5,336 nucleotides of DNA from a bacterium (lineage in GTDB: Bacteria > JAHJDO01). This document shows, one piece after another, positions 4,618 to 5,336 of this stretch (positions within the stretch are counted from its first letter, which is position 1; each line of letters begins with the position of its first letter). The stretch is taken from assembly GCA_023129655.1 (NCBI GenBank), contig JAGMBN010000085.1, positions 1 to 5,336 of the forward strand, read 5' to 3'. The position numbers and the translations under genes are program-made. The notes beneath the pieces were generated by a model. It had not been told where the DNA came from and searched no databases. It was given only the letters and a program-made list of their open reading frames with translations.

Positions 4618-5142
4618 ATGAGAAGAATTTTGGTGCTTTTTGTTGTAATTGGTTGTTTGGTAGGAGGATTGAGTTATGCCCAACCAAAGATTTCAAAGGG
4701 AAATATCCCTGTCAATATTCCTGCTGAAGTTAGAGAACAGATTGAAAGGTTGTATTCTTCTAATCCGAAAGAGCGAGAGGCAGCTGTTAGAAGTTTTTAC
4801 AGTATGGGTGAGAAAGCAACTCCTGCAGTACCATTTTTGATTTCGGTCCTGAAGGATAAGGATTTGCATGTGCGATGGTATGCGGCATCAACACTGGGAC
4901 ATATAGAAGATTCTCGTGCAGTAAAGCCGCTTATTGCTGTCTTAAGGAAGGATAAAGATTCACGTGTTCGAGAGTGTGCGGCAGTGTCACTCATGTACCT
5001 AAAGGATCCTCGCGCAGTAGAACAGCTTATTGTTGCGTTGAAGGACGAGAATAAATCTGTTCGATACGCGGCAACACTTGCATTAGGAAGCATAAAGGAT
5101 TCCAAAGCAGTAGAATCCATTAATTGCTGCTCTGAAGGATAA
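4618..5142 (+). CDS. Exported HEAT-repeat protein, frameshifted near its 3' part
   Basis: As written the frame gives 174 residues. Residues 1-21 are a signal peptide, MRRILVLFVV then IGCLVGGLSYA, with likely cleavage before QPK. Cys13 lies in the hydrophobic core rather than in a clear lipobox. From about residue 47 the chain is a series of roughly 31-residue HEAT (PBS-lyase-like) repeats. The recurring pattern is VPFLISVLKDKDLHVRWYAA, then AVKPLIAVLRKDKDSRVREC, then AVEQLIVALKDENKSVRYAA. Such repeats form alpha-solenoid scaffolds for protein binding and have no catalytic role by themselves. At residues 168-174 the repeat breaks off into INCCSEG and stops. Dropping one base (A5119) restores SLIAALKDNDWTVR in the next frame, so the gene has suffered a one-base insertion or the sequence has an error. 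It follows the protease gene by 111 bp and is probably co-transcribed. Confidence 0.85.
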   Translation: MRRILVLFVVIGCLVGGLSYAQPKISKGNIPVNIPAEVREQIERLYSSNPKEREAAVRSFYSMGEKATPAVPFLISVLKDKDLHVRWYAASTLGHIEDSRAVKPLIAVLRKDKDSRVRECAAVSLMYLKDPRAVEQLIVALKDENKSVRYAATLALGSIKDSKAVESINCCSEG

Positions 5143-5336
5143 CGATTGGACTGTCCGAGCCGGAGCAGTAGCGGCTCTAGCAGAGATAAAAGATGTTCGT
5201 GCAATTAGTCATTTAATTGGTACTCTGGAGGACAAACATCCATCTGTACGAGAAATAATAGTAAATGCTTTGCGAAAAATAACAGGAGAAAATTTTGGTC
5301 AAGATCCTGTAAAATGGCAGGAATGGTATGAGCAAA
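5120..5336 (+). pseudogene. Continuation of the HEAT-repeat gene in the shifted frame
   Basis: Reading from 5120 gives 72 stop-free codons up to the window edge that carry on the repeat pattern of the preceding gene. They include LIAALKDNDWTVRAGAVAAL, then AISHLIGTLEDKHPSVREII, then a terminal-looking KITGENFGQDP-x3-WQEWYEQ. The last motif resembles the usual C-terminal end of HEAT-repeat proteins, so the true stop is probably only a few codons past the window. There is no ribosome binding site or convincing start at the junction, so this is the 3' part of the upstream gene and not a new one. The joined product would have about 240 residues or slightly more. Confidence 0.8.

Noticed and set aside
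4797..5204. Minus-strand open frame across the HEAT repeats
   Set aside because: It is the antisense of repetitive HEAT codons and explains nothing that the plus-strand repeats do not.

Overview
The window comes from an AT-rich bacterial chromosome, probably an uncultured Gram-negative-type lineage. Both exported proteins have Sec signal peptides. glyQ encodes a separate glycyl-tRNA synthetase alpha subunit, which only bacteria with the alpha2beta2 enzyme have. The intergenic spaces carry a C/G-block element (375-400) and a CGTCATTGCGA-type element (2014-2095) of kinds I remember from environmental and candidate-phylum genomes such as Omnitrophota, Elusimicrobiota and Nitrospirota. The phylum is an impression, not a demonstrated result.

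Left half, minus strand (1870 down to 1): a PIN-domain toxin-like gene, a 67-residue antitoxin-like gene, recO, and the 5' part of glyQ. All run in the same direction with gaps of 18, 40 and 43 bp. recO-glyQ is a conserved housekeeping pair (recombinational repair and glycyl-tRNA synthesis). The toxin-antitoxin-like pair sits directly upstream. A near-consensus sigma-70 promoter lies before the PIN gene (-35 TTGCCA, 17 bp, -10 TATAAT), and its -35 lies inside a perfect 7-bp-arm inverted repeat that looks like an operator. No terminator was seen between the pair and recO, so the housekeeping genes may be read from this promoter.

Middle (1871-2253): a gene-free divergent region. It holds the leftward promoter and palindrome, the folded dispersed repeat, an AT-rich stretch, and a strong rightward promoter (TTGACA, 16 bp, TATAAT).

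Right half, plus strand (2254 to 5336): a probable four-gene operon. The genes are a DUF2089-type zinc-ribbon/helix-turn-helix regulator, a multi-pass membrane protein of unknown function, an exported trypsin-like serine protease with the His-Asp-Ser triad intact and no PDZ domain, and an exported HEAT-repeat protein. The HEAT gene is interrupted by an apparent one-base insertion near 5119; the shifted frame continues the HEAT repeats to the window edge. The protease and HEAT genes begin with almost the same 28-bp leader-and-start sequence. The HEAT gene does not appear to use its copy and starts further downstream behind a new ribosome binding site. The set reads as a possible envelope-associated module (regulator, membrane partner, secreted protease, secreted scaffold), but that role is inferred only from the neighbourhood.
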